Positions 1 to 12,042 of a stretch of DNA of 64,000 nucleotides are shown piece after piece (the stretch's first letter is position 1; each line of letters starts with the position of its first letter). The notes below the pieces were generated by a model. The model did no database searches, was not told the DNA's origin, and saw only the letters and a program-made list of their open reading frames with translations. Source of the stretch: Wuchereria bancrofti (lineage: Eukaryota > Nematoda > Chromadorea > Rhabditida > Onchocercidae); the NCBI GenBank assembly GCA_005281725.1, contig SSBO01000012.1, forward strand, positions 10,693,254 to 10,757,253. Reading direction: 5' to 3'. The position numbers and the translations under genes are program-made.

Positions 1-2
1 AA

Positions 3-110
3 AAGAAACTTATTGAATTAGCCGGTGATTGTGGGAAAGCTTTATGGATGTGGCATCTTAATATGCGTTTTGAAACTCCTGTTATTCCGTTGTTATTCAG
101 CTTATCTTAG
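3..110 (+). CDS. Possible 3' terminal exon of an unknown gene
   Basis: Frame 3 from the left edge is open for 35 codons and closes with TAG at 108-110. The peptide begins KKLIELAGDCGKALWMWHLN and ends near IPLLFSLS. Its base composition is less AT-biased than the DNA that follows, and it reads like a protein rather than low-complexity translation. It would be the last coding exon of a plus-strand gene lying to the left, with the T-rich DNA after it as 3' UTR. No family is recognised, and a short open stretch could arise by chance. Confidence 0.3.
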   Translation, partial: KKLIELAGDCGKALWMWHLNMRFETPVIPLLFSLS

Positions 111-332
111 TAGTGAATTTGACAGATGATAATTGGAAGAGCAGCAGTAATTGATGAAAGAGAGAGTGGTGCTGCCGTTATTACTAATGTTTCTGTGATA
201 AGATGACAGAACAAAAATTCGATGCTCTTCCTACTATCATTCGTATTCAGTTGCTAGAAATGTTCTTCCGGATTTCGTACCTGAAAACACTTCCTGACGC
301 TTTCCCACTACATGTGATTTATGTATTGTGTG

Positions 333-358
333 TATGTGGTACGTGTATGTGTATGTGT

Positions 359-390
<32 letters not shown>
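333..390. repeat. GT/GTAT microsatellite
   Basis: A run of GT with interspersed GTAT units. It translates to alternating Cys/Val or Met/Cys in a spurious frame. Confidence 0.9.
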
Positions 391-1391
391 TGATACAGAG
401 TCGCGGGTTTCTTTACGTGACGTGAATTATTTTTCTTAATTTTTATATCACCTTTACGGGAACTACTGATTTGTGCTCCCAGTTTTTGTGCAACACTTGA
501 TCTCTTGTTGTACCAATTTCAAGTTCACAATTAATTTATTCCTTCTAAAATGAAATCAAACAGAATTCTTGAATTTGTTTGGAATTCGGCAATCGAAATT
601 TTCGGATTTTTTAATTGCGTTTTTCCGAGACTGCCGAAATGATTTCGATTTATTCTTTCATCCTGTTTCACTTCAATCTAAGCAGTTAGGTAGGGTATAT
701 GGTGCATTTGTAAAAGTGTATTTGTTTTAATCACCCAAGCATTCCATCGTTTTCTCTCCCAGCTTCATCGGTACAGTTCAGTTCCTTTTTTTCAATTTTT
801 GATTTAGGTAACTATGCTTTTAAAGAATGAAATTTATTCAAATTACCCTTAACTTTCCCTTTTTTTTCTCTCTCTCTTTGATTCTGCTCTGTGAAATGCC
901 CTGAAACGGTGAGCTGTATAGTGGTACCTTTATACAACTATGATTACTATGAACTTGTTTTCTTTTGCTTTAAACGATGGCTGTTGTTGCCAGCACTGTG
1001 AATTTTTTTATCCTGTTCATTGCCCCACTTCATTTTCCCATTTAATTTTCCTGTAATGTTTCCCTTATTTTAAAAGTATATAGGATCAGTGGCCGTTTTT
1101 GTCCTTTTTGTAATTTTGATTCCAATATAAGTTGCTGCTTCTCATGTTGTTTTAGCACAAAACGAAAAAATCTCTTGAAATGAATTTCCCTTAAAAATGG
1201 ATTGTCTTCAACTTTTTTTTAAAATCTGATTTAGGAAAGAGCCTCCCACTTCTTTAATTTGCTTCAGGAAGTTTAAGAAACGCTCAAGAAATTGGGTTTT
1301 TTTTCTTGTTTTTGCTACTTGTTCATTTGTTCACAAGTTTTGTGAATAGAATGTTATACCGTCCATTTCTTTTTTTTTTTTTTCCCTCTTT

Positions 1392-1416
1392 NNNNNNNNC
1401 CCCCCCCCCCCCCCCC
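1392..1416. other. Assembly gap (8 N) followed by 17 C
   Basis: Eight N at 1392-1399 are followed by an uninterrupted run of 17 C at 1400-1416, just after a long T run. A C homopolymer is highly unusual in this AT-rich DNA and sits exactly at a gap edge. It is either a true homopolymer that broke the assembly or a low-quality read end. Confidence 0.85.
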
Positions 1417-4285
1417 TTTCCGTGTCTAATGAGCGCTGTTGTTTCATATTATTGTTGTTACTTTTTCTTTGCATGTGTCAATAACAATACAAGAAAATTT
1501 TCACTTTTTTTTGGGATAAGAAGAAAAATGAAAAATTACAGTGTTATCAATTGTTAGCTGCTTATTTGTTTTTTCTTTTTGTTCCTTTTATTCCCTTCCA
1601 TATATACAATGTTTGGTTGTTAGATGTATGTACTTGTCAACATCTTTCCTAGAAATGAAAAAACTTAGGCCTTAATTTATGGTCTATCTTATGTTTCCGA
1701 AGTGTCGGTAAGGTTATTCCCTGAATGCTGCTATTGTTGTTGGGAAAAAAAGTTTGGTTTTTGTGTTCCTCAGTTTGTGATTGGATATCATTCTATGTAT
1801 AAACATCGTATCAATAGCGAAAAGAAAATTACTTGGATACATACCATATTTTAGGAATGGTAATGTACCTCCAAGAAACCGAAAAAAAAGCTCTGAATCA
1901 TAATGTAAATTTATCCTTTGAAGTACTAATATCCATGCAAATTACCATATAGAACAAACGTATCTCAATTAATTTCTTCTTTTCTGAAAACTTCTATACA
2001 GATTTTCACTTCCAGAATATATTTTTAAAATTATTTACAAGGGAGAAAAGTTTCCATCTTGCTTTTTTGAAGATTTTTTAGTTATTATGCCATTATGATT
2101 CAGTTAAAATGCTGTATCATCATCTCATTGATAGCAACTGTTATTAACCTGGTTTCGACCGAGTATAATAATAGTTAGTATGAGAGTTACTTTTACACTT
2201 ATACTAATGTTACTCAAGCAGTACTGCTATCATATAAGCTTTAAGTTTTGGGTTTTCATCTTTTTTCTTTATCTTAGGTTCTTTTTTTTCTTTTTTTCCA
2301 AAAACAAAAAAAGAATGACCATGTCTGTTATCCGATGTTACACATTCACATTTATATGCAAATTACATCTGCATATATAGTTGAACCGTTGAACATAACT
2401 ACTACTATTAATAATTTGATACAAGTTTCAAGTATTGTAGCGGCTATATTTATGTTAACAATCAGTTGAAGCCAGATTCGCTAATGTATGAAAAAATTGA
2501 ACAAATTAGGCTAGTAGTGAAATACAGCCATACCCTCTCTACAATGAATGAGCTGCCAATTTGTTGAATTTTCATCGTGATTTATGAACTTTCGCCTTTT
2601 ATTTGTCTACTTTTCCATTTTATTTTTCCATTTAAGACATTATCAGCGCTTGATGTTTTTTTATCCAAAAATGTTCATGTCAGTGCTTTGTTTTTATTTA
2701 TTTGTTTCTCGTTCACTCATTATGCTGTTCAAACAATGATAATTGTCGATCGGTTCGGGCTTTGTTCGACAACACTGAAGCGCTTCTATTTTCTTTTTGC
2801 CAATTCTGATTCCGGTTGAGTTAATTGGTTTTCTTGAATGTATTTGTTTGCTTTTACACATATCATATTGAATAATTGAAAATTTTTGGGAAAGAACAAT
2901 TTCTGGACTACGCTTCATGTGTTCTTTTGTTTTTTTTTTCATTGCGATTTCTCTATTTCGACGAGAAAAATAAAAAAAAATTACATATAATTTAACTTTA
3001 AATTTTGTTGGATGCAGAGTATAACATATATGTTGAATGTCACTTACTGGCTGTGACTTCAATAACCTAATCTATGATACTCTATGGCTAATGTTACATT
3101 TAATTGTGGCGGCATAAGTTACCGCTAACTCGGTAAAATTTTAAAACACACATGAGAAGTTAACGTGTATATAAAACAATGATGATAGAAGAATGTATGA
3201 AACTTGTGTCTTCTTATTAAACAGTAATGTGTGAGATCTTGACACGTGTTCTTAACATCCAATCTTTTCAGCTGGAATGAAATGATACGTTTGCATTATA
3301 TGGTGTTAATTTGTTGAAAAAGTAAATATAACACAATGGCTTTCATCTTTTTATTTCCTTTTGTTTTAGAAGATCTGGTTAAATTTGACAAGAAATAGAA
3401 AAATTTAATGATCCATACAATCTAATTTCGAAAAAATGATAAAGAACTGATGAAGTAAGGAATAAAGAACTGATAATGTTGATAAACGAATACATAGCAA
3501 TGGTTCTTTGTACAAATGAAAATAAGTGCAAAGAAAGTGCTATCATTGTTGATATACCTAAGAAGAAAACAGGTATTAATTACACTGATGAAATTAACAT
3601 CTAATAATTTGTTGTTAATGATTACATACTAACAAGATTTTAAAACACTAAACAACAGGAAAACATTATTCAGAGATGAGAGCAAACAGATCATTATAAA
3701 CGATTATTTCAAATTGAGATTTAAAAAAAGAAAAAAACAAGCCAAAATAAAATTTCAATAAGTAAGGCTTGTTTAAAGAATACGGAATGATTTGAGGGCA
3801 GTATGTAATATATAATAGCACTTTCAAATTGAAATTTTAGACAAATTGATGACGATATTATGCTTTTTTCTTACCATTAGGTAACGAATGAATGAATGGA
3901 ATAGAATTAGATGAATAGATCAAAGTTAAGAAAGGTTTTTGCAGTATTGAAATGAGTTGCATTTCATACAGTGAGTGATTAATTAACAAAAGGTTGGATA
4001 TATTTTATAGTATGAAATTGTGATCTCTGTAATTATATCATTAATTTAAGCGTAATATCTGAGAAATAGGAATATTTTTGCTTACTTCTAGTACTATAGC
4101 AAAATCAAAAGATCGTTGAAGTATATACATATACAGCATGTTTAGCAATTATGAGGTCAATTGAACATTATCAAAGGTCACGGATTGAATTCTCATGCTG
4201 TCTTCTGTTTTCTTGATAATTAACATTCAAACTATTTTGTCGTTAAAATTAAAAAAAGATGAATTTACAACATTGATAATATAAA

Positions 4286-6658
4286 TTATATACATGGTAA
4301 GTTACGCTGTCTAAGTTCCTGAATAAGTTGCGTGAAATTACGTTCACTGTAGACGTGTTTTCGATCATTTGCTACCGTTTCAATGGTATAAAGATTTAAT
4401 CCAGGACTATTCGTATCAACATGTCCATCACCCTATACATTTAGAGTTTATTTTTTCAAAATTTATTGAAATTTAATTACTAAGACTAATCGGTCATTTA
4501 ACTTATTGCTTCTAAGGATTAAGATCAAATTTTGATTTATTAAATAGAATTTATGATTTAATGGGTTAAATAAATATTATTTATAAGGAGGAAAAGTATT
4601 TGCGGATTGCTTCATTCGTAATCGCCTCTTCACGAAATTATAAATGATAAATGTTATACAATTATAATGAAATATTTTAAGCTTAAATTAATTAACCATT
4701 CAATTTTTGAATCTAAGAACAAAAAAAAACCAATTTTATTTGTTTTTTTATAATTGTATAATTTTGCCTTTATTCAATTAATAAATTTTCATAGAAATGA
4801 GATCTGAAACCGTAAATAAACCTCATAAACTACGGTATAGAGAGTAAATCCGGCTCCTTTAGCATTACGGCTCATCTCTTCAACATCCGGTCCTTTATTA
4901 CTCCATCCATCCGTAAATACGAGCATAGCTTTTTTTGCGATTTCATTAGGTCGACCACCGTGTTGTTTGTCCTTTTGTTCAATTCCGAGTCGAATTCCTT
5001 CACCTAAAAAAATAATTAATTATGAATCTTCTTGTAATACGATAATCAAATTATGAATTGTTATTTATTTCATATTATTTTAATATTATTCATTGGTAGT
5101 AATTGCTTAAAACATTCCATTCTAATGTATTAAATTTGAAAATTTTCAAAAAAAATTAGTTTTCAACTGTTATTATTCATTCCATTTTATTGATTATAAT
5201 TTTATTTTCTTTTCTTTTCAAGTCAAAAAAAAAATAAAGCATTATTTATAAGAAGGAAAAGAAAGTTTTTTTTTTTGCTTATAAAAATGGTCAAAACAAA
5301 CCAACTGCAGTTGTACCACCCGAGGATTCCAATCTTCGGATTGCAGTTACAATATCTTTTCCATTGAAGTATCTAAATTCATTAGTAAATCATATTTTTT
5401 TGATTTTTGTTTACAAAAAATTTGAAACTATTTAGTTGAAATGATTTGTAAATATACATTTTATTTTTAATAAATTATAACTAGATTTTTTTTTGGCATA
5501 GCTAATAAATTACTATAATTATAATTCACGAAAACTTTAAGAGAAAAAAAATTAGAGAAGGAATAAATATTACATATACATATATGTTTATGAAGTTTCA
5601 ATCTGTTTCATAATTTGTAATTTTTTTGTTTATTGATTCTGGAATGCGAAAATTTTTTAGTTTTCAAAATTTTAATTATTATTTTTATTGGGTAATATTC
5701 CTTCTTCTTCTTTTTTTCTGCAAGATTATTTGATTTCGTTTTAGGATTAACATTTAATTCACTCAAATTATCATTTAATTACGAATTAAAATTATATGTT
5801 AAAGTAAGTTAGCTCGAAGAAAAGATTGAATGACAAAATTAGTAAGTTATCTATACATTCGGTCAGCTTACACCATTATTTCGAAATAATTTTAAGATTT
5901 GAGGATAGAGTAAAAGTTAAATTTTGCTCTTTGTTTTAATTTTACACATTTTTCGAAATTTGTAATTCATCATTAAAAAAATGAAAGCCTCGACCTGTCT
6001 AAATTAAATTGTGTCCTTGTTTTACCCACTGAGCTAAATGTTATTAGTGCAATTCGACTAAATCGTCGACCAATTAAAAGCCTATTGATCAATTCTTCAG
6101 CCATTTCTATGTATTTCCGGTAAACAGGATTGGTTGTTGTTGATAAATCCATAACAAGTACCACATCTTGCTCACAGCCTGTAATTTTATCCTTTTTTTC
6201 TTTCAACTATAGCAAATTTTTAAGAATAATACCTAAAATATCATCTAAAGCAGTACAATATCTTCATTTAATATCCCGGAAGATACTACACTAGACAGAA
6301 TTATTTTAATTAATTTCATTCATTTAAATTATCAGTAACCTACAGTTCACAAGAAATTTGAACTGAAAATTCAGTCAAATTATGATAAAATATTTTTGCA
6401 GTTTGCATTCAATTCATATTAAATATCCGATAAATCATTTCAGTTTTAAAATTTTCAATTAGATAATAAATTAGCATAATACTTCGCTATCAAATTTATG
6501 ATTACAATAATTTAACACTTTTTTTTTAATTGACAATTTTATTGATCAGTTAAATTAAACTAGTAGACAAGTAATTGATATTATTTATTTATCAAGCTGG
6601 AATTAAATCATAAAATATAAATACCTGAGATTGGATTAGTTGTAGTTGTAGTAGCTGT

Positions 6659-6692
<34 letters not shown>

Positions 6693-9600
6693 GTTGTACG
6701 ACATTTTTCCTGTGCTTGTCGAAGTAATTTACGCGTAATATCAGCTGCTAATTTTCGACCACTTTGTAATATAATATGATTGATGTTACCAGTTATTTCA
6801 AGTAGTTCATTTCTAGAAAAGAAATTAAATTTCAAAATCAGCAATAATTTGTTTTATTAAGAAAAAAATTTATAATTTTTAATCTTATCATTGTTGATTT
6901 TATTTCTTTATTTCTTTACACACACAAAAAAAATTATCAATTAAATTATTATGGTGATTAATTAAAATGATGAAATTTTCAACTTTATTCTTTATTTTAT
7001 AAAATTAAAAAAATCTTTCCTTAAAACTACTTAAAAATCACAAAAAAGAACAAAGAAAACTCTATTTTCTTGTCTTAGTAAAATTATTGGCATAAAAAGT
7101 AAACTGATAATTAAAATTAATTTATTAGTGATTATTGAAAACATTGAAAAAAAGAGGAAAAAAAAACAAGTTTAAATCATATGCTATTAAAATTTATTCA
7201 TACTATTTTCTATGATATAAAAGAGACAACTGATATATGATAAAATCATAAGGGTATATTTAGAAATTTTCTTTTAAAAAACTACAAAATTCTTTTGCCT
7301 TAACTTACTCATTTCTTGTAAACTAAATATTTCAAAAAAAAAAAAACACTTTTTTCTGATCAATCGAAAAAAAAGAAAATAGAAATTTATACTTGTCAAC
7401 AGCATCAGGATCACCAGTTGCTGCTGCAAAAACCCATGTATTCGGAATTTGTTGCAATTGTTGAGCCGGAATCTTCGGATCATCTGCACTTCGACCATCC
7501 GTAACAACCATTATAAGAGTAGGAATTGACTTATTACGTGTTTCCATTAATTCAAGTCCAAGTTCTAATGCTTTCCTAAACAAAACATAATATGAAAAGT
7601 TCAAATTTTTTGATTTTTTTTTCTAAAAAAGCATGCAAAAATTTCAATCTAATTATACTTTTAATTAACTAGAAAGAACAAATGTTTGCTTCAAAAATGT
7701 TTTCAATTATTTTTTTTCCTCCTTCTAATTTTTAATATTTAAATTAATAAATTCAGCATAAAAATTTCGAGAAATTAATATTCGTTTGAATTTCTTGCAT
7801 AAAGAAGGAAGAAAAAAATAAATTTTTAAGAAAAAAATGAAAACAAAAAGGTTTAAGATTCAAGAAGTGAAGAAAAAAGAAAAATTAATTGATAAGATTT
7901 TAAATCGTATTTAAAATTGAAGTAAAGTATGAAATTTCGATTTGAAATTGCAAATTGCTCCAACTTTGTATTTGTTGTACCACCGATAGCTCTTAAACCA
8001 AGCACAATTTTTCTAAATTCCTCGTTGTTTTTAGCAAAATTCCACTTGAATACTTCACGACGATAACTCAATCCAGAATATACAATCATTGCTACCTGGA
8101 AGAAAAAAACTACTAAATTTTCAAAAAAAAAAAAACATTCCATGAATCAATGAATAATTTCTCACTTAATTTTTTATTAAAATATTTTAAAAAATCCCAA
8201 TGAAATTATTCAAACCATACAATATAATTAATTAGAGTTAATCGATTAGAAAGAAATATTTATAACAATTATGTTATTTAGTCAATTTATTATTTTGCAG
8301 AAATTAAATTATGTGATAAATTCCAGCTAAATTATAACCAGTAAAATGTGTTTAACATTAAGCTTTTTAAGCTAATTAAGCTTATTGCTTATATATATAT
8401 TTACACATTTTTTCTCTTCATAAAAACAAATTTAATTAATTAACCCGATGTGTATCTGGCCCAACGTCAAGTTCCTCTGAAACATTGACGACAAAATTTC
8501 GACTCCTATTAAATCCACCTTTGACAGAATCTGAACGATCCAATATAACGAGAACATTGAGATAACAACTAACTGGAAAAATTGGCGTCTGTGTTTTCAC
8601 ACAGATCAATAATACTGTTACTAAGCCCTGAAAATTTTTAAATTAAAGTTTTAATGAAAATAGAATTGCAAATAACTAAAAAGTTAACAATAAATGGTAT
8701 TAAACAAACTAAATTTTAAATCAAATTTAAATAATTTTTAAAATTTAGTCTTATTTATTTATTTTTGTAACGATGATATTTTGCTGTAATTTGAATTAAT
8801 TCAACAAATATAAGGACAAATTTTTCTTTAGATAAAAATAAAATATTTGAGAAAAATAAGATTTCATACTTTTTATGCAGTTTTCATATATCATATTGAA
8901 CTAATATTAGTAATTCTATTTCATGCAAATGTAAATTTAATTTTATTTTTGAATTTGAAAAAATACAGCAAAAAAAAAATGGTTGAATAAAAATCAAACA
9001 AAAGATTCTTAAAAAATTATCTTAAAAAAGAAGAAAAAATTAAATTAGAAAATGATAAGTGATAAGCATTGTGAATTACTCGATATTTAAACCGGTTAAA
9101 ATTTTTGTTTTTCGTGTTTTTTTTCTCAACCAGTTCATTATATGTGCTAATTTCCTCCTCTCCTTTTTTTCCCTTCTTACAACCGAAACATAATCAAAAT
9201 ATATGAATCTTTCCTAATTAATAAGCGAAAAAAAAACAAGTTAATATAGACAAACTATTAAAGTCGATTTTAAATTAAACAATTTTTGAAGAAAAAAAGA
9301 AACAAAGAAAAATAACAAAAGTAAGTGTGGAAAGTAAATAAATTTTCAAACAATTTCTTTTAAATAGTTTATTAGTTTCAAAAAGGAAAAAAAAAGAAAA
9401 TGAAAGACATTTTGTTTATTCTTTTTTCTGATTCGTAATTTTTTTGGAAAGAAATAAAAAGAAAAGATTTGAAAAAGAAATAAACTATAAGCTGAAATTG
9501 TTCAAAGAGAATTTTAACAGATAATTAATTTTTGATTCACTAAGTATTTTGTTCAGAAATTAAAAGTTAAATTACAATTGGAAGACATTAGTATATTAAA

Positions 9601-12042
9601 TAATTATTTTTTTTGTATTTGAAGAGAAATAGTATGATAGTTAAAAACTATTACAACAAACTTTAGTATGAAATTAAAATTTAACATTAGTAGCAATATG
9701 GTTGCCAATTTAAAAATAATTAAATTAATTAGTGAATGCCATAAATACACATTTGCAAATGATTCAATAAAGTTTTATTTCATTTCATTTATTATTATTA
9801 ACTTTGCTACAGAAGGTGAGTGAAAAAAGAGTTCCAATTATGCAATATTATATATTTTTTAAACATTTTTATCAATTTTTAATTTCGATTATCCGATTTA
9901 ATCATCACAATTTTTTTTCTTCTTTTTTCAATCAAATGCTACTTTTTGAATAATTTTCTATCATTAATTTCGTTTTATATAATAGAAAGAAAAAAATCAA
10001 ATAAAAAGTTAGTAGAAGAGAAAGTAAAATTTTGAAAGAAACAAAAAGAAAAAATTGAATTAAACTGAACGTTTGATCTTGAAAAATTTTTAATTCAAAA
10101 AAATATTTGAAAAATTAAAAAAACAGTTCTTATTGAGAATCATATGATTTTTTTTAAAGGCAAAATATTTGAGTTTTATTGGAAAATTTTATAATAATTA
10201 AAGCGTGAATTAAAAAAGAGAAACACCAAGCATTAAAGTAAAAAAAAAACCACTGGTTAATCATTATTACCAAAAGTGTTAACACAGCAAATGAATAATA
10301 ATTTTCATTGTTAATTGAGAAAATTATCAAATTGCTTTCTTTGTCTATTTATTTTTCATTAAGAAATAAGTACAAGTGATAAGATAAGAAGGGCATTATT
10401 GATTTCAGTATTTTACAGCCAAATATTTCAATGCATTGAAATTATTGATAATGAAATTTGATGAGACTTAATTAAAAGTACTATGAAATTTGTTTATCAT
10501 ATCATTGCAATTCTCATAGAGATAACTCTGATTGTACAAAATAAAAAGTTATATGAGTACTTCAATATGGTAAATTTTAAAATGAGATTAGACTAGATTT
10601 GACAGAAGTTTATGAGCATTATAAATCGTTAAATCTGTAGTATTGACCGAAATTTTGATTGAAATTTACGCGAAGAAAGGCAAAAATTTAATTTACAAAA
10701 AATTGATAGTTGAAAATATTTTAAAACCTAATATCTCATCAAAAAAAGTAATAAGGAATTTCAAGGAAGTACTATCGTATATTTAATTTTAAAACACAAC
10801 ATTCTTAAATTTCTCTATTGAAGTTAATATTTACTTTTCATTACAAAAAAAAGAACTTATCGTTTGAATAAACAATTTTTCATTACTTTAGCTTAGTTCT
10901 AAAATTTGCTAATTAATTTTTTCAATTCCAAAAAAATTTCTGAAAATAATTTAGTCACTTAATTCTTATTAATAACAATTCCACCTATATCTGTTCACCA
11001 AATATATTTATCATTTGTTTTCTACAAAATTAATCAATAATTTCAAATAGTCAAAGTTAAAAACGAATTTCTACGCATTCAAATTTGCACTTACATAATG
11101 CTATAAATTAAATCTGAAAAAATATGCTATCAAATTAATGAAATTCACATCAAAAAAGAGGCAAATTTTTCTTTTTTTTAATTTCAGGCTGTTTTTGATA
11201 ATTAGATATTTTACTGAACACTTCTTTTTTTTTTCTTCTAAAAACCCATTTCAAAGTTATCTCACTTTATGTGATTTCATTTCTTTCGTAAATGTGACGA
11301 ATAATTTTTAAATTATTTTGCAAATTAATATTTCCTCCATACCTTATTTTAATATTTAATAGAAAATGAACAATTTATTATTTATCTTGTCTGTTACAAA
11401 AATGATGTGTAAATTTAAAGATTCCATAAGATTTTACTTCAATTTTAATTTAACAGTTCATAATTTGAAAAAAAAGCATAGTAGTCTTAGAATTTTTTTA
11501 CTTTTTCAAAAATTAAATGACAAAAATTGATACAAGAAAGACTTATCAATTCTTCAACCAAAGTTAATTTTTTTAAGCAAAAAAGAATGAAAAATCGAAA
11601 TAAATGCGCCAAATTGACTTGACAATGCAATATCTTTCGGCAAATTTTGTATAATTCAAACGTTTACAAAAACAGAAAAAAGGAAAAAAACTGTTTTTCT
11701 TAAAAAACATAATCAAAAAATAAAAAAATAAAATAATAACAAAGAAGCAAAAAATGATCTAAGAAATGAAAGAAAGATTGAATTGTTAAAAATTATTGAA
11801 TTGTAAAAAATTATTTCAAGAAAAACTCTTACTATTAGTATCCTCAAATGCACTGAGAAATTTTAAACAAAAAGGATATTTAAATAAATTGACGAAATTT
11901 TTAAATATGTTCAAAAAATCAAAAAGAAACCAAGACTTATTAGGATAAAAGTAATTAAATCAATTAATAAGATAGAAATAAAATCTTTTTTGTAATTAAT
12001 AAAAAATAAGTTTACCAGTATGATCAGATGTTGCCTAGCCAT
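4286..12042 (-). CDS. Secreted protein with two von Willebrand factor A domains
   Basis: Nine exons, 431 aa: 12016-12042, 8445-8627, 7965-8095, 7393-7575, 6625-6812, 5995-6178, 5302-5372, 4822-5003, 4286-4432. All junctions are GT-AG and in phase. The signal peptide (MARQHLIIL joined to GLVTVLLICVKTQT) is split by a 3.4-kb first intron. vWA-1 spans about residues 33-200: MIDAS motif D39-R-S41-D-S43, then GGTTNT and VVTDGRS. A linker of nearly pure threonine (about 211-233) follows. vWA-2 (about 240-430) has D248-L-S250-T-T252, SGGTTAVG and VFTDGWS. No membrane segment is visible. Such domains bind protein ligands through a metal ion, so an extracellular adhesion or matrix role is inferred. 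In vWA-2 the third MIDAS residue is Thr rather than Ser. The family is clear, but I do not recognise the specific gene. Confidence 0.85.
6645..6700 (-). repeat. Trinucleotide repeat encoding polythreonine linker
   Basis: On the minus strand this is a run of ACA with a few ACG and ACT codons and one GCT (Ala) interruption. It lies inside exon 5 of the double-vWA gene and encodes about 20 threonines between the two domains. It could vary in length between isolates and could carry O-linked sugars. Confidence 0.85.
8628..12015 (-). other. Long first intron of the double-vWA gene
   Basis: Non-coding, about 3.4 kb, extremely AT-rich with A and T homopolymers. The donor is GTAAAC after CTGATCATACTG and the acceptor is TTTTCAG before GGCTTAGTA. 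No nested gene or RNA was seen. Much longer than the other introns of this gene, so it may hold regulatory sequence. Confidence 0.6.

Larger units (their letters stand above)
111..4285. other. Non-coding, T-rich, no gene seen
   Basis: No supportable gene was found. The stretch to about 3.3 kb is T-rich on the plus strand with long T and CT runs, as in a 3' UTR or intergenic DNA. It contains a GT microsatellite and an assembly gap. Short open frames at 203-439, 1306-1557, 2180-2380 and 2577-3062 are low-complexity or antisense translations without family signal. Confidence 0.6.

Noticed and set aside
203..439. 78-aa frame ending in Cys/Val/Met repeats
   Set aside because: The second half is a GT microsatellite. 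No start context or family support.
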